Assembly (NCBI GenBank): GCA_027922465.2
Contig: BQMF02000010.1
Location: forward strand, 1,488,001 to 1,552,000
From: Turritopsis dohrnii
Lineage: Eukaryota > Cnidaria > Hydrozoa > Anthoathecata > Oceaniidae
Reading direction: 5' to 3'
DNA length: 64,000 bases
Part shown: positions 1 through 10,759 of the stretch, in pieces
Position numbering within the stretch: position 1 is the first letter of the stretch
Layout: every line of letters begins with the position of its first letter
Position numbers and translations under genes: made by a program
Notes under the pieces: model-generated
What the model saw: only the letters and a program-made list of their open reading frames with translations
Databases searched by the model: none
What the model was told of the DNA's origin: nothing

Positions 1-111
1 GTTTTTATTAAAATTGAAATAAAAAAGATGGTTAGCATATCCGAAGCATTGTTCAAGAAGAGATAAATAAACTATCTCATCAAACACAATCCAGTCCAGT
101 TGCCACAGCAA

Positions 112-796
112 CTTACATGTTTACAAGAGCACAAGGCTGCTGCATCTATTCAAAATTCTGCTATTGTAACAAGCAGTCCTGTCACAACAGCTGGACGAGG
201 AGTAGACCAAGGATGTCAGGAAAAGAGAAAGCACCAACTGGAAAAGCAGTAAATGTTTGGCTGCTCCATCCATGTCTCTGGATGATGAATTGGAAGAATA
301 TCAATTCGAAGAGGATATGGTCATCATCAAAGGGATTGTAAATTTGGACTCTTCAATGAATGAAGATGCTATCAGAGAAGCACTGGTTCAGTTATTTCAA
401 AGTAAACTTTCCTTGATACTTAGAAATGACTTCGAATTCGTTAAACGTGAGAGGAACAAAATAGTTAAATTAGCCACAGCTATTAGAACCGAAAGAAATT
501 GGTCGCCACAAAAGATTTGGATGAATTGAATAATGGATGTTCAAAATCGAGAACAACATCAAGTTGCGGATGTTTTCTCCACTCCTGGATCAGATGACCT
601 TTCTTGGTTCGGATTTGATCCAAGAGCTCCTTCTCCTTCTGATGATGGTCTTTCATCTGTAGACGTTGAAGACGTATCGAATTCATTTCCAGAAGATGTT
701 TTGGAACGCATATTGCAGCTTGATTTTTTGAGGGATTCAGGAAGCTTTGGCATTGATATTTTTATTGAAGCTAAAGGTTTAATTCAGAGCGTTTGA
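112..796 (+). pseudogene. coding relic, possibly an uncharacterised G2E3-like N-terminal domain
   Basis: Two consecutive open stretches lie here, at 272-529 and 533-796, with a third reading frame open from about 112 to 250. The middle piece reads like real protein (start MSLDDELEEYQFEEDM, later NDFEFVKRERNKI). From memory that FEFVKR-type stretch resembles a domain found in invertebrate proteins annotated as G2/M-phase E3 ligase-like, but the match is weak. The last piece is acidic and serine/proline rich (DPRAPSPSDDG) and ends in a stop at 794-796. The three pieces lie in different frames, so either short introns or frameshifts separate them. No start context or promoter is visible. A relic is the simplest reading; a terminal part of a multi-exon gene entering from the left is possible. 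Confidence 0.3.
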
Positions 797-1364
797 AAAA
801 ACGTTTTCTTTTCTTCTCCGTTAAGAAACTTATTTCACTTCACGAACTTTAGTTACAGATTTCCATTTGTCCTCAAAAATACAAGCATCAAAGCCAGTCC
901 CATTTTTTTGTGGACGTTTTGTTGGGTATTTTTTAGAAACGAGGGATTCAGAATTTTGTCATTACTAATAAAAGTAAAGAAAAAATTTTATCAACTTTAG
1001 TTTTCGATTGGCTAGTCCCCAAACCCACCTCTCCCACCTGGCCGGATTTGATCTTATTTTATTACATTCCCTTTTACACTGGAACAACTGTTGTCAATAA
1101 AATGAATGTAACCTTATGTTGTTGCCAAACCTTTTCTGGGATTTTGTTTTGCTTTTTGCTTCCGTCATGTACCCCATCTCAAAATTTTCCATAATTCACT
1201 CATATATTCCCCTTACATCTGGTATTTTTTCAACAAAAAAACTGTTTTTCGCCTGTTCATGAATCGCTAATCAGTTTCCATTAGTGACCGATAATTTACT
1301 GACCAGATCTGAGTTACCGAAATTCCTTGCATAGTAATTTTACACCTTGCATATAAATTTTTTT
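797..1364. other. AT-rich stretch, nothing recognised
   Basis: No open frame, repeat arm or splice-flanked exon stands out. It may include the 3' untranslated part of the relic to its left. Confidence 0.3.
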
Positions 1365-1575
1365 CTTGAATATGAATAAAAATTTTCTTGAACATGAATA
1401 AAAGTTTCTGGAATGTGAATATAATTTTGTTGAATATGAATATAATTTCGTTGAATGTGAATAAAAAATTTTTGACCGTAAATAACAGTTTCTTGAATGT
1501 GCATATAATTTTGTTGAATGTGAATAAAAGTTTCTTGAATGTGAATGTAAATATCTATCTTGAATTTTGCTACAA
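1365..1575. repeat. degenerate minisatellite of TTGAATGTGAATA units
   Basis: About ten imperfect units of roughly 18-27 bases built on TTCTTGAATGTGAATAAAA and TTGTTGAATATGAATATAA follow each other directly. The short ORFs on both strands here (63 and 102 codons) are by-products of the repeat: they translate as monotonous N/M/F/L or Y/S/H strings. Confidence 0.75.
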
Positions 1576-1601
1576 ATGAGCAACCATACCTGGGCGGCTA
1601 G
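1575..1601 (+). mobile_element. 3' terminal scrap of a second Helitron family
   Basis: The sequence ends CTGGGCGGCTAG immediately before the TC start of the next copy. The same GCGGCTAG ending with a GC-rich hairpin closes elements at 34620 and 37328, so this is a truncated member of that family joined head-to-tail to the 568 bp family. Confidence 0.5.
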
Positions 1602-2169
1602 TCTTATTATACTAATTCGCAATTGTGTGTCACACTTTCATTTTAGTGCGTGATATACTTAGTTTAAATTTACGGTCATCGTCCTCTTATGTGCGCGTAA
1701 AACCACGTAGATGCGAGAGACACTTTTTTCACGGTCATTCCAAAAGCACGTGGCATCATTTGACGTCAGTTTTTTATGATCACGGGGAATCATTGCATTG
1801 CATCCCCAATCGAACGCGGCGTTTTTGGTGAAATATCTCAAGAACCTATAGGGATAACTGACGTTTTTTGGGGTCAGCGATGCGGGTGATGGGGTGACGC
1901 CTCATTTGGGCCTAAATTTTATTTGGTACTGCGGATATGATGTCATCAAAATCTTTAATCGACGATATCTCTGCAAAGGTTGGTCGTAGCGAAACATTCC
2001 CATACACTTTTTTGATCAGTTTTTCGAGCTCTACAACATGGTTACATTTTCCGTTTCCAATTCCTAAATTGAAATTTTCGTCACGACGGGGATCGTTCAC
2101 GGGAAAGGCGATTTTGACCCATGCTTTTCGAAGTTAAGTTCGGTAAAAAGTTTTTACCCGGGATACTAG
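1602..2169 (+). mobile_element. non-autonomous Helitron-like element, full copy (568 bp)
   Basis: The copy starts TCTTATTATACTAATTCGC and ends in CTAG followed by T. Just before the end lies a hairpin (GGTAAAAA/TTTTTACC) separated from CTAG by about 11 bases. A TC start, a CTRR end and a subterminal 3' hairpin, with no terminal inverted repeats, are the Helitron hallmarks. It abuts another Helitron 3' end at 1601 and another copy at 2170. No Rep/helicase coding is present, so it must be mobilised in trans. A minus-strand ORF (1912-2100) recurs in sister copies. Confidence 0.7.
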
Positions 2170-2485
2170 TATATACTAATTCGCATTTGTGTGTCACACT
2201 TTTATTTTAGAGAGTGATATATTTAGTTTTAATTTACGGTCATCGTCCTCTTATGTGCGCGTAAAACCACGTAGATGCGAGAGACACTTTTTTCATGATC
2301 ATTCCAAAACCACGTGGCATCATTTGACGTCAGTTTTTTATGATCACGGGGAATCATTGCATTGCATCCCCAATCGAACGCGACGTTTTTGGGGAAATAT
2401 CTCGAGAACCAATAGGGATAACTGACGTTTTTTAGGGTCAGCGATACGGGTAAAAGGGTGACACATCATTTGGGCCTAAATTGGT
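2170..2485 (+). mobile_element. Helitron-like element, 3'-truncated copy
   Basis: Matches the first ~315 bases of the copy immediately upstream (same stop-and-go landmarks: CACGTAGATGCGAGAGACAC, CACGTGGCATCATTTGACG, CAATAGGGATAACTGACG). The match is lost after CATTTGGGCCTAAATT, so the 3' half with hairpin and CTAG is missing. Its first bases read TATATACTAATTCGC in place of the TC start. Confidence 0.65.
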
Positions 2486-2696
2486 AGTAGAACCTCATAT
2501 TCCTGCTTTGTTTTCAATAATGTTACGTGTGTGTATATTGTTTGGTAAATTAAAAATTTGTAGTGATGGTCTGTTGCGGTCAAGTGTGGTGCAAAAAACT
2601 TTAATATAGTTGAAGACGATGCAGGGATATATTCCTCGTCAAGATATTGACTTTTAAACTAAAACACGGGATAATTAATTCAAAGAAGCAATAGAT

Positions 2697-2806
2697 CTTT
2701 CCCGAGTTTACTTTTTATCACACTCCGCCTCGTTTTCAATTGCGTTACTATGATAACCGAATCTCTTAACGAGGCGGAGCTTGATAAAAAATAAACTCGG
2801 AAAATG
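2697..2806. repeat. hairpin element with ~35 bp arms
   Basis: The left arm (CCCGAGTTTACTTTTTATCA, then the CTCCGCCTCGTT block) is mirrored by the right arm (AACGAGGCGGAG, then TGATAAAAAATAAACTCGG), with a loop of about 34 bases. It is too short to code and is best read as a foldback MITE remnant. No clear target duplication is seen. Confidence 0.7.
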
Positions 2807-3379
2807 CGTATTTGATCGATAAATTTGTGGAAATTTCTTATCACTTTCACCATACTTACTCAGCTAATATAAATAATTGCCAGGTCTCCATCACATCAAT
2901 GTTGTGGTAATTTAATTTTGAACTGTTCTACGAATGTGTTAATAGGTTACTTCCCATATGTGACGTATTGTTTTAGAGATTTTGAATTTACTTATTTGTA
3001 AGCAACAAATATTTTTTACAAAAAACGCTTTGGCAAGAAGAATCTTACTATAGTCAAAACTAAACTAGGAAGGCGAGAGAATATAAGAGATAATTATGAT
3101 AATTATGACAGTACACATTCGGATAAGAAGTATGGGGTGTTTGTTTTCAGTAGCCTCAATAAACCCAAATTTTGGACCACAAGTATGACAAAGATGATTC
3201 AACTTTCTGAAGCTGAAAGGATTATAAAGGATAGCAGGAAGTTTAGAGTTAGAAGCTGGTGAATGAAAAGTATATTGAGTAAATTAACAAAATCAAAAAT
3301 ATCACAAAATATCAAAGGATTTGTGTCAGAAACAGTGCTCGATACATATTGTAGAAGCTCAATATCAAGAAACATGTTT

Positions 3380-3508
3380 CTTTAAATTAAAAAAGCACAA
3401 TACACAGTGTTTCACGCGTCTATAGTGATCATCAATTGTTAAGATCTGCTTTCCGATCGCTATAGACGCGTGAAACACTGAGTACTGTGTGTTTTTGATT
3501 TAAAGAAA
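3380..3508. repeat. foldback element with ~50 bp arms
   Basis: The left arm contains CAGTGTTTCACGCGTCTATAG and the right arm contains its complement CTATAGACGCGTGAAACACTG; the pairing extends outward through ACAC(A)GTGT/TTTAAA sequences on both sides. The loop is about 30 bases. A non-autonomous transposon or its remnant is likely. Confidence 0.75.
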
Positions 3509-4258
3509 TATATTTATTGAGATCAAGAATACTTAAGCTTTTGAGTTTTGAGAAGGAGAAGAAGAAGATGGAGAACGAGGAGACGTTGGTTCTATATTTT
3601 CAAAGATAACTAGAACGTTGAATGTCGAGTATTAAGAACTAAGCCTTAATCTGTCAATTCTAGCAGCATTCACCTCTTATTCGGGGAGAAAGTTATTTTA
3701 CGAAGTTTCTACATGATGAGCCTAACATGATTAAACCATTCCAATGTGATGAATTACGTCATAACTATAAAGATTAAAGTTAGGAGAGTGCTGCAATGAG
3801 AGATAATTCATGAATTGATGGATAGGAGTATAGAATTGCTTACCAGCATTCACTTGCTAAATATACTTAACTTCCTATTTATCAGTTTTATTTTGTCCTG
3901 ATTATTATTCTTTTGCATTTAATTGCATTTTCAATTCCCCATTTTGGGGTTCAAAATGCAATCTTGCTTTCACATGCCATAGCCTTTGAAATGAGATCTC
4001 TTGAATGTAAGTAAGATGTCATTAAGATTTAATAAACTGGAATTAAACGATTACTGGTAAGAAGGGAAACGCTACAGATCGTTTCAGTTGTGATCAAGAC
4101 GCCAATACATGGTCTTTTTCGTTGAGCATGGAACGTGCAAATATCTAGTTATCTTTTGGAATTTTCAGAGTGTTGTCATAAGTTGCAGAATATTTTTTCT
4201 AAACAAATACAACATGGAAAAGTTATGCTTCAATCATGCGGCTGTTTCCGTTGCCGGC
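3509..4258. other. unassigned stretch
   Basis: No gene or repeat is recognised. It lies 3' of the minus-strand secreted-protein gene and may include its untranslated tail. Confidence 0.25.
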
Positions 4259-5000
4259 TTAGGCTATCCACTTCATGATTTTAAAACACTTGTCAGGGTA
4301 TTGTTTGTTGAACGCAGACACCTGATAATAAGAATGATAACAGTGACGTGTAAAAGCTTTTTCATAGCCACGCTTAAAATAAAGTTCCACTTCTAAAGAA
4401 AATCTAAGAGAAAATATTTTGCTTTACTCACATAGTACAAGCCTGTAGTAACCACATGAGCACAATAACAGTTCTCTCATTTTATTCAGGGAAATAAAAT
4501 TTCAAATAGATTATGTTGCTTTGCTAAATTACGTATTTATACTGCTGTTAAAAAAGTTAAATGTTAAAACTTTCTGAAGTTAAAATTATTTATGTCTCAG
4601 AACGTCCATTTTCCAGGGCTTCAGAACATCTACACACTCTCTCCATCAGCAACCATGGTCACCTCTACCGGTCAGTCATAACAAACGGAACACTTCGAAA
4701 ATTTTCTAATGACATTTACTAGTGATGTTAACGAAGTTTTTGAATATTACTTATTGCAATCATAGTTTGTAAGCACCACAGGTAAGTAAGTGTTGATTAA
4801 ATGAGTAGCAACAAAATTGGTTATCACTGACATCTGTAAACAGCGAGCGTTTGTTGCATATAAAAAATGTAATAGAATGAGCCACCCATTCCCTGTCATA
4901 ACACGTGTAAAAACTGAACAAGGAATTTTATAGTCTACTTACAGTTGATAAATGGTGGGAGAATCAACAAAACTAACAGATGCATACAAGCTTTAGCCAT
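4259..5000 (-). CDS. candidate secreted protein, first and last exons only
   Basis: On the minus strand an ATG at 5000-4998 opens MAKACMHLLVLLILPPFIN, a convincing signal peptide. It is followed after one extra base by a perfect donor (GTAAGT, from 4942), so the intron is phase 1. At the other end an exon from 4392 to a TAA at 4261-4259 sits behind an acceptor (ATTTTCTTTAG) and is open in phase 1 for 43 codons. It includes KRGYEKAFTRHCYHSYYQ and later YPDKCFKIMKWIA. Joining these two exons directly would create a stop, so at least one middle exon must exist between 4942 and 4393; I could not identify it. Cysteines and a KR site suggest an extracellular peptide or small secreted protein. No family is recognised. 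Confidence 0.35.
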
Positions 5001-5730
5001 GTTTATGGTTTAAACACTTTCAAGCAAGAACGCCATGAGACTGGAGATGCTTAAGACTTAAAAATTCTTTAAAGCTAGTAACAACCTTTTAATTGATTAA
5101 CGATTAAACCGATTTAAAGATTTAGTGATAAGTGAAAGAAATGTTTTTCTGTTTACTCATTCCGAATCCATTTTATAAAACTTCAGAGATTAGAATGATT
5201 GTAAATCAAACATTACGTCGGAGTTGTTTGATGATCCTTATAAAGCAGAAGGTGGATACAGCTTTATTTTATCATGTTGCTGTTTATATTGTTTACGTTT
5301 TGAGAGAAGTCGCCACCGTAAACATTTTTAATCGGATATCAATTTTAATCAACTCCTTTAGCAGCTATCTAACAGAATGAAAACAAACAAACGTAAGAAT
5401 AGAAATAAGATAGAACATTCATATAAACTATTTTTACAAGCTATTTTATCAGCTATTTTAGTATATAAGGGTTTATTTGGTCAATATTGAAAGAACAAAA
5501 TCTTTTTCAACAGTCATTCACGGTAGCTACCTCGGATTGATATACAGTGTTCAAAACCGCCGGATGAGAGTTGCTTTAAGGTAGGTATCAACCTAAGGCA
5601 GCCGAATCAAAATAAATCAAAATAAATCAAAAATGAATATATAAGTAAATAAATCAAAATAAATTTAATTTAAGTTATTTGTTTTTAATCTTTTGCAACC
5701 CGAAAAGATTGGCTGTCATATGGGTTAGGC
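5001..5730. other. unassigned AT-rich stretch
   Basis: Includes the putative upstream region of the minus-strand signal-peptide exon and a short run of AAATAAATCAAAATAAATC repeats near 5610-5660. No gene is seen. Confidence 0.25.
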
Positions 5731-5732
5731 TT

Positions 5733-5815
5733 ATTACGGTAGCTGCAAATACCGTATTAAAACACCATTGGATCCCTTCTATTCCTACTACTTCAGCCAA
5801 AATAACAATTAGTCT
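5733..5815 (-). repeat. short dispersed repeat, minus copy
   Basis: On the minus strand it reads (TAG)n, then GGTGTTTTAATACGGTATT, then GCTACCGTAAT. The same arrangement appears at 33520-33625 and 39230-39345 on the plus strand, so this is a third copy of one dispersed family. Confidence 0.55.
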
Positions 5816-6677
5816 GTGATTTAAGGACTGCTATATTACACACGTTTTTCTTATGATTTGTACATTTGAATTCGGCTCTTGGTTAAATAGATTATGATAG
5901 TTTGATAAGTTTCTGATGAAAACTAGTTTTCCTACCACTTTTTCAAAACACTGATCTATCTACTACGTGATTGAAATTGTTCTCTTTGATTGGTGAGTTC
6001 AAGTAGAAGGTACATCTTAACAAATGCATCATTGAATATTAACTTATGACGAATGTGGTCAAGCATTAAAAAGATAAAATCTTGGAATAAACTTGAAAAA
6101 TGGACAGACTGCACACTGCTGTAAAATGAAGCAATATTTATCTCGCGCGAAGTGCTTATATTTGCGCTTGCTCGCGATTATTTGGACATGGCAGCAAAAT
6201 TCATTTCAGTCTGGTTACAACCCAAACTACAAGTTTTATCGAAAAGACTGACAAGTTGCTCAAAGAATTGCCCTTGTCATAGGTCTATCCAAGTGTGGCC
6301 AACAAACATAAGAGAGATATAGAATGTTTTTCTTAAGTGTTCTTTAGATCATCAGCACGCTTTTATAATCAATTCTAAATAGTTCAACAATCCTCCGTAA
6401 AGCTTGTATTCTAAATGTTGTTGGAATGAACATATGAACAAAGATTTTCTTCAGACACTTCTTGGGTTCAACATATGAACAAGAATTTTATTTCAAGAAA
6501 ATATTAGATTAGCAAAGTAATAACTTGCAGAATTCCACAGAGTACAAACTTGAAATTCCTTAAGAATGTACTAAAGTATTTGTGCAATAAATAGCCGAGT
6601 TTCTTATCAATGGTTGTACTGACTAAATTAATATCTTATCTTACTGAGTTCAAGTGACTCGAATGTTTTTAATTTAG
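5816..6677. other. likely intron or upstream region of the kinase gene
   Basis: No exon was recognised; in particular the conserved N-terminal QVAGH-type exon expected for the kinase was not found. A short GC-rich patch with CTCGCGCGAAG and GCTCGCG lies near 6145-6180. Confidence 0.25.
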
Positions 6678-6819
6678 GTTTGATCACGGATGAGTATGGA
6701 CATTTGTTTAAATTTGTGGACGATTCCGACTGCCGTGGAAAGAACGAAAAAAACTTTTATGAAATTATATCTGCAGATCAGTGCTTCATACCAATCCGTG
6801 GCTTTCTTCCCAAGCGTGT

Positions 6820-6905
6820 ATATTTCTATAGAAATGCACTCCTTCGCAGTGATTGTTCAAAAACTTTTCCCACTGGGTTAGCAAGACATGCGTAATTTTA
6901 AGACA
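6820..6905 (+). repeat. intronic repeat, copy 1
   Basis: GTGTATATTTCTATAGAAATGCACTCC followed by CCACTGGG recurs at 8095-8170 as GTGTACATTTCTATAG and ACCCTGGG. Both copies lie in introns of the kinase gene. Their origin is unknown. Confidence 0.45.
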
Positions 6906-8094
6906 CCCTGGTAAAAAATATGGCACTCCAATATTTTAGCTTCATCGCATTAATGATTGACTTATATCTGACAAGGAGAAGGGTGTTAGGAAGATTTATA
7001 AAGAGGGAGGGTGATAAGATTGAAGTTGAGAAAATCTCTTTGACATTCAGTCAGAAGATTATTTAGAAATTGAGAATTTATTATATGGACTCGATAATCC
7101 AAATATAATGGATTTAAAAATAGGAAAAATAACATACGACCCATTTGCAACAACTGAGAAGGTTAATCGAGAACAAACAAAATACACATCACAAAAAGAC
7201 ATCGGCTTCCGTATATCTGGACTAAAGGTAACTACCACAGATGTCAGATCATAAACTGTCAATCAAACACCTTTAGTATGCTAAACTATTTCCTGTTTAG
7301 GTCTATCATTCTCTAGAACGAGCTTATGAGACTCTAAACGGACAAATGTTTCGATCTTGTACGTGCTTTAGTTCTTTAGAGGAAAGACTATCGCCTACCG
7401 TAAGTTTGGCTGTAGTTATGAATGTATTATGCTTTTTTATGCATCTACGTTGGTAACTAACGGAAACTAAACTGGAAAAAGTCATAATTGATTTTTGAAG
7501 AGCTATTTGGTCGAGAGAAATTAAATTTTAGAAAGTCGAATAGTTTTTACTGCAATTCATTTAAAGCAAACTACGCCATAGTAAAAATGTTAGATGTCGA
7601 TTTAAAGTATTGTAAAATAAGATATAATAGAGACTTCTAGAGACTTAATAGAGATTTCTTTGCCGTTTTCCTAACTACAGCTATTCGCCCCTCTACATAC
7701 CAGTTTCTCAGTTATTTCCATATTTGTGGAGGAAGCTAGGCTTTGAAGGTTTTCTTCTCTTTCCTCGTGTATGTAAATTATTATAAATATTTTATAGATT
7801 TTAAATTTTAACATATTGTATTTTATGAAATTTCCATATTTGTATGAAATCAACAATTTCAAGACATTGATATTTCTCGAACATTTTGATGTCTAGTTAG
7901 AATGAAGATGATATTTAAAAAAAAGCAATATCTTAACAACACAAAAAGTCGCGACCACAAATTCTCTTGAGCAAATTCTCGCAACTTTCGCGACTTTTTA
8001 TGCCGGCGACTTTTTGTGACTTTATTATAAAACCACGAAGATTGCTCCCAGTGGGCAAAATTGTAAAAAAAAGTCACTGCGATGAAGAGCATTT

Positions 8095-8170
8095 TTATTG
8101 AAATAGTGTGTACATTTCTATAGAAATGCACTCCGTTTCAGTGACTTCTCAACAAATTTACACCCTGGGA
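8095..8170 (+). repeat. intronic repeat, copy 2
   Basis: Partner of the repeat at 6820-6905. The two share about 30 nearly identical bases around TTTCTATAGAAATGCACTCC and weaker similarity after it. Confidence 0.45.
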
Positions 8171-8840
8171 TAGGATAGGGATCTGATTAAAAGACTTGGA
8201 CTTCTATTAGAACCTTATTAGTTCATTTGATTAAACTGGATAGCAAGATCTGGAACCGAGATTGCCTTTATATGCTACATCAATCTTTTTCATTTTAGTT
8301 AAGAAGTTTTTGGGTTTATGCTATACGCAAGATTCACTGCGTAATTTACCGAATCAATGTATACAATGTGGATATTTACGCCGCTTGACTGTTCACTATT
8401 TACTAGTCCATTTCATCAAAGAGTTGGAGAGTCTTCACGCAGTGCTGGAAAGACAGACACGGCTAACATTCTATGCTAGTTCCATTCTCTTCGCTTACGA
8501 TACTAAAGCATTTAATTCCTGCATTTGCTGCAGTTTCCATCAGGGCAAACAGAATTTCATGCACATTACTCGGAATTTCAAAAAACGAACAATGTCACGA
8601 TTGCTTGGTATGTGTTCCAGGAAAAAGCGAAACTAGTTTATTCAACAACGACCTTCCAAACTTTAAAGACCTGCGCAGTGATGTACACTTTCGCCAAAAT
8701 GCGCATGTGCCATACAGTGTCCGAATGATTGATTTCGGACATACGTTATTGACATGTTCGCAAAAGAGCCCGATGAAAACTATTTATTTGGTTTGAAACA
8801 GTTAATAAAATATTTTCATATCATTTTGAAAGGGCTTTGA

Positions 8841-9996
8841 TGAAAACTTCAAACAAAGGAACATAGCTGTAGATAAGGAGACGTCCAGATATGTGTCTAT
8901 ATGTTCTCTATAGTGTTCACACTGTGAGATGAAAATAAGCCGCTTCCTTTTTGAGCAAAACCGAAAAACTCACAACTGAAGCTCCTCGTTATAAAGTCAT
9001 CACTTGCTGTGTTGTCTAATTTGTTAACTAAAAATGTTCAATGAAATTTCTCACTACGTGACAAGCTTTGAGGTTTTTTAGTCATAAAGTAAGAGATGGG
9101 AATCCATCACACAGTGTCAACCAATCAGGAAATAGTTTCAGTCTTCTGATATGAATTAACGCTGTTCTGGTGCACTGTGTACAGTATTCTGTTTTGATGC
9201 ACTATATCCAGTATATTTTGTTGTTAAAATATTTTGACAGTGGTAAAATTTTCGGAGAAAATTTGTTTCGTATATTTTGAGGTCTCCCTCATGTTCTGTA
9301 GCTGCTACGATGCACTTACTAAGTTATTGCGCCACGTCCATCCTGAATAAAGCACAACCCTAAGTATTTAAAATTATTAAAATTTTTAAAATTCTGAAAA
9401 GCTCTTCCGCATTCACCAGAGGAAGCGTTTGTCCAGTTTCAACAAATCAATGAATGTAGACGCTGAATTACTTTTTGTAACTTCAGAAAGTCACTGTTAT
9501 TAAATCTAAAGGAAATAAAAAAGATATTGCAATCAAGTTGATACAATAAACAATGCAACCTCGACCCCAGGTCCACTTTTTTACATTCTAGCATTTACTG
9601 CGCAGAGGCAAGTGGTATAGAATTGAGTTTGCAAAAAAACTAAAGTCATCAACTTTGTCACCATACGATCAAAAATCAGGTTGAGTTCAAATGCAGAAAA
9701 TCCCATTAAAAATAGGTTATTGATAATAGAACTACGCCCCTGATTGTTAAAGGTATAATATAGATGTTTTACAAGTTGATCCTGTCTAGCGGTGAAACAA
9801 ATATGAATTTACATCAGGCGAAACCATTTCCTTATTTCACGTTTCGCTAGCTTTATTTCTAGTATCATTTTTTTCTTTATTAGCCAAATTCATGCCAAAT
9901 TCAGTTCGTTACACGAAAAACTTCGATTACTTATGAGACTCTGTCTAAACAGTTTCAATCCAACTTTTACCTCAGAGATTTATAATCTCTATTTGC
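8841..9996. other. unassigned stretch
   Basis: Nothing recognisable: no exon with flanking splice sites, no repeat arms, no long open frame. Confidence 0.25.
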
Positions 9997-10285
9997 AACG
10001 ATGATGTTGTGGTTAGTACTTGTGAGTGCGACCGCAGCGACCCGTGTTCGAGTCCAGTCATGTCGTATCTCAATACTCCACTCCGATACGCTTTTAAAGC
10101 AGCGTATCAGCCCATTAGGAGCCATCGACTGACTTCACACTGGCAATGCTCTACGTATCTCTGGAGCAATGCTATACTTATCTCTGGAGGTAAGTCAACT
10201 AGTAAGTAAATCGGCGGGCAGAAGAGCTTACCGCTATAGATGGAGGCCCAAGAACTAAAAACTCCCATTTACTTACATACTCTTG
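9997..10285 (+). mobile_element. tRNA-derived SINE, full-length copy
   Basis: The head is tRNA-like: an A-box region (GTTGTGGTTAGTAC) and a B box (GTTCGAGTCC) spaced as in a RNA polymerase III promoter. The body continues through CCATTAGGAGCCATCGACTG and ends with AAGAACTAAAAACTCCC and a short TTAC tail. A second full copy at 59065-59353 (minus) and a 5'-truncated copy at 55238-55311 share this body and tail. Such elements are transcribed by RNA polymerase III and copied by a LINE reverse transcriptase in trans. Confidence 0.8.
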
Positions 10286-10344
10286 TATCCAAAGAAACAT
10301 ATCAGTGTTTGTGTGTGACGTTGCATGGATTCATTTATGAACTA

Positions 10345-10425
10345 TTGATAGCCTTGTGGGACAGTGTTTACATCCTGTTCGTGAGGTCGCGGGTTCAATC
10401 CCCGACGGAGTCATTACTGTACGAC
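10345..10425 (+). repeat. second tRNA-like sequence (SINE head or tRNA relic)
   Basis: TAGCCTTGTGGG fits an A box and GGGTTCAATCCC fits a B box, about 45 bases apart. The cloverleaf is imperfect: the T stem has a mismatch and the acceptor arms do not pair well. It is unlike the SINE just upstream, so it is either a different SINE family head or a decayed tRNA gene. Confidence 0.45.
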
Positions 10426-10756
10426 TGTACCAACTGGTAAATACATCCCTAAGAATGTAGAGTAAATACAGTTTCGTGTAAAGAAATCATCATTTTTATG
10501 AATTGCTTTAATTTCAAGTAGGTCAGCTTGCAAGCCTTTATGAATTGTGCTAATTTCACGTAGGTCAGCTTCAAAGCATCTGCACTGCTGAACTCAACTC
10601 GGACGCAGCCTTTAAAATATGATGAAGGTATCATGCCTGGTAGCTTGATTAGGTTGATAATATTTTGATAATACTCTGATAATACTCCGACTCTCCATGA
10701 TCCGAAAGATTTTGTTTTGCCTTTCGGGATTTAACTCAAAGAGAGACAATTATCAT
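10426..10756. other. unassigned stretch
   Basis: Contains a short internal duplication (TGAATTG-TTTAATTTCA(A/C)GTAGGTCAGCTT near 10498-10530 and 10538-10570). Nothing else is seen. Confidence 0.3.
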
Positions 10757-10759
10757 GTT

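Larger units (their letters stand above)
6678..8840 (+). pseudogene. inositol polyphosphate multikinase-like gene, 3' part frameshifted
   Basis: Inositol polyphosphate kinases of this family phosphorylate soluble inositol phosphates in the nucleus and cytosol. Exons seen: 6678-~6815 behind TTTAATTTAG (RGKNEKNFYEII, RGFLPK); 7051-7227 between ATTCAG and a GTAACT donor, carrying the family signature NIMDLKIGKITYDPFAT in place of PCxxDxKxG, then KDIGFRISGLK; 7301-7399 between CCTGTTTAG and GTAAGT (VYHSLERAYE); and a last block from about 8304 with RLTFYASSILFAYD, VRMIDFGHT and DENYLFGLKQLI in order, ending at TGA 8838-8840. These are the SSLL and DFAH motifs of the family. The last block needs two frame changes (between ~8510 and 8680, and near 8750), so the copy is either a young pseudogene or carries sequence errors. 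The short exon between 6815 and 7051 and the 5' exons are not identified. Family assignment is firm; the exact paralogue (IPMK rather than IP6K or IP3K) is inferred. Confidence 0.7.

Noticed and set aside
1314..1622. 102-codon minus-strand frame (YSHSTKLYSHSRN repeats)
   Set aside because: A translation of the minisatellite, not a protein gene.
4109..4396. 95-codon plus-strand frame
   Set aside because: It is antisense to a better supported minus-strand terminal exon with acceptor and stop.
7671..8131. Two minus-strand frames of 63 and 90 codons
   Set aside because: They fall inside introns of the plus-strand kinase gene and lack any motif.
10345..10425. Functional tRNA gene
   Set aside because: A and B boxes are present but the acceptor and T stems do not pair well.
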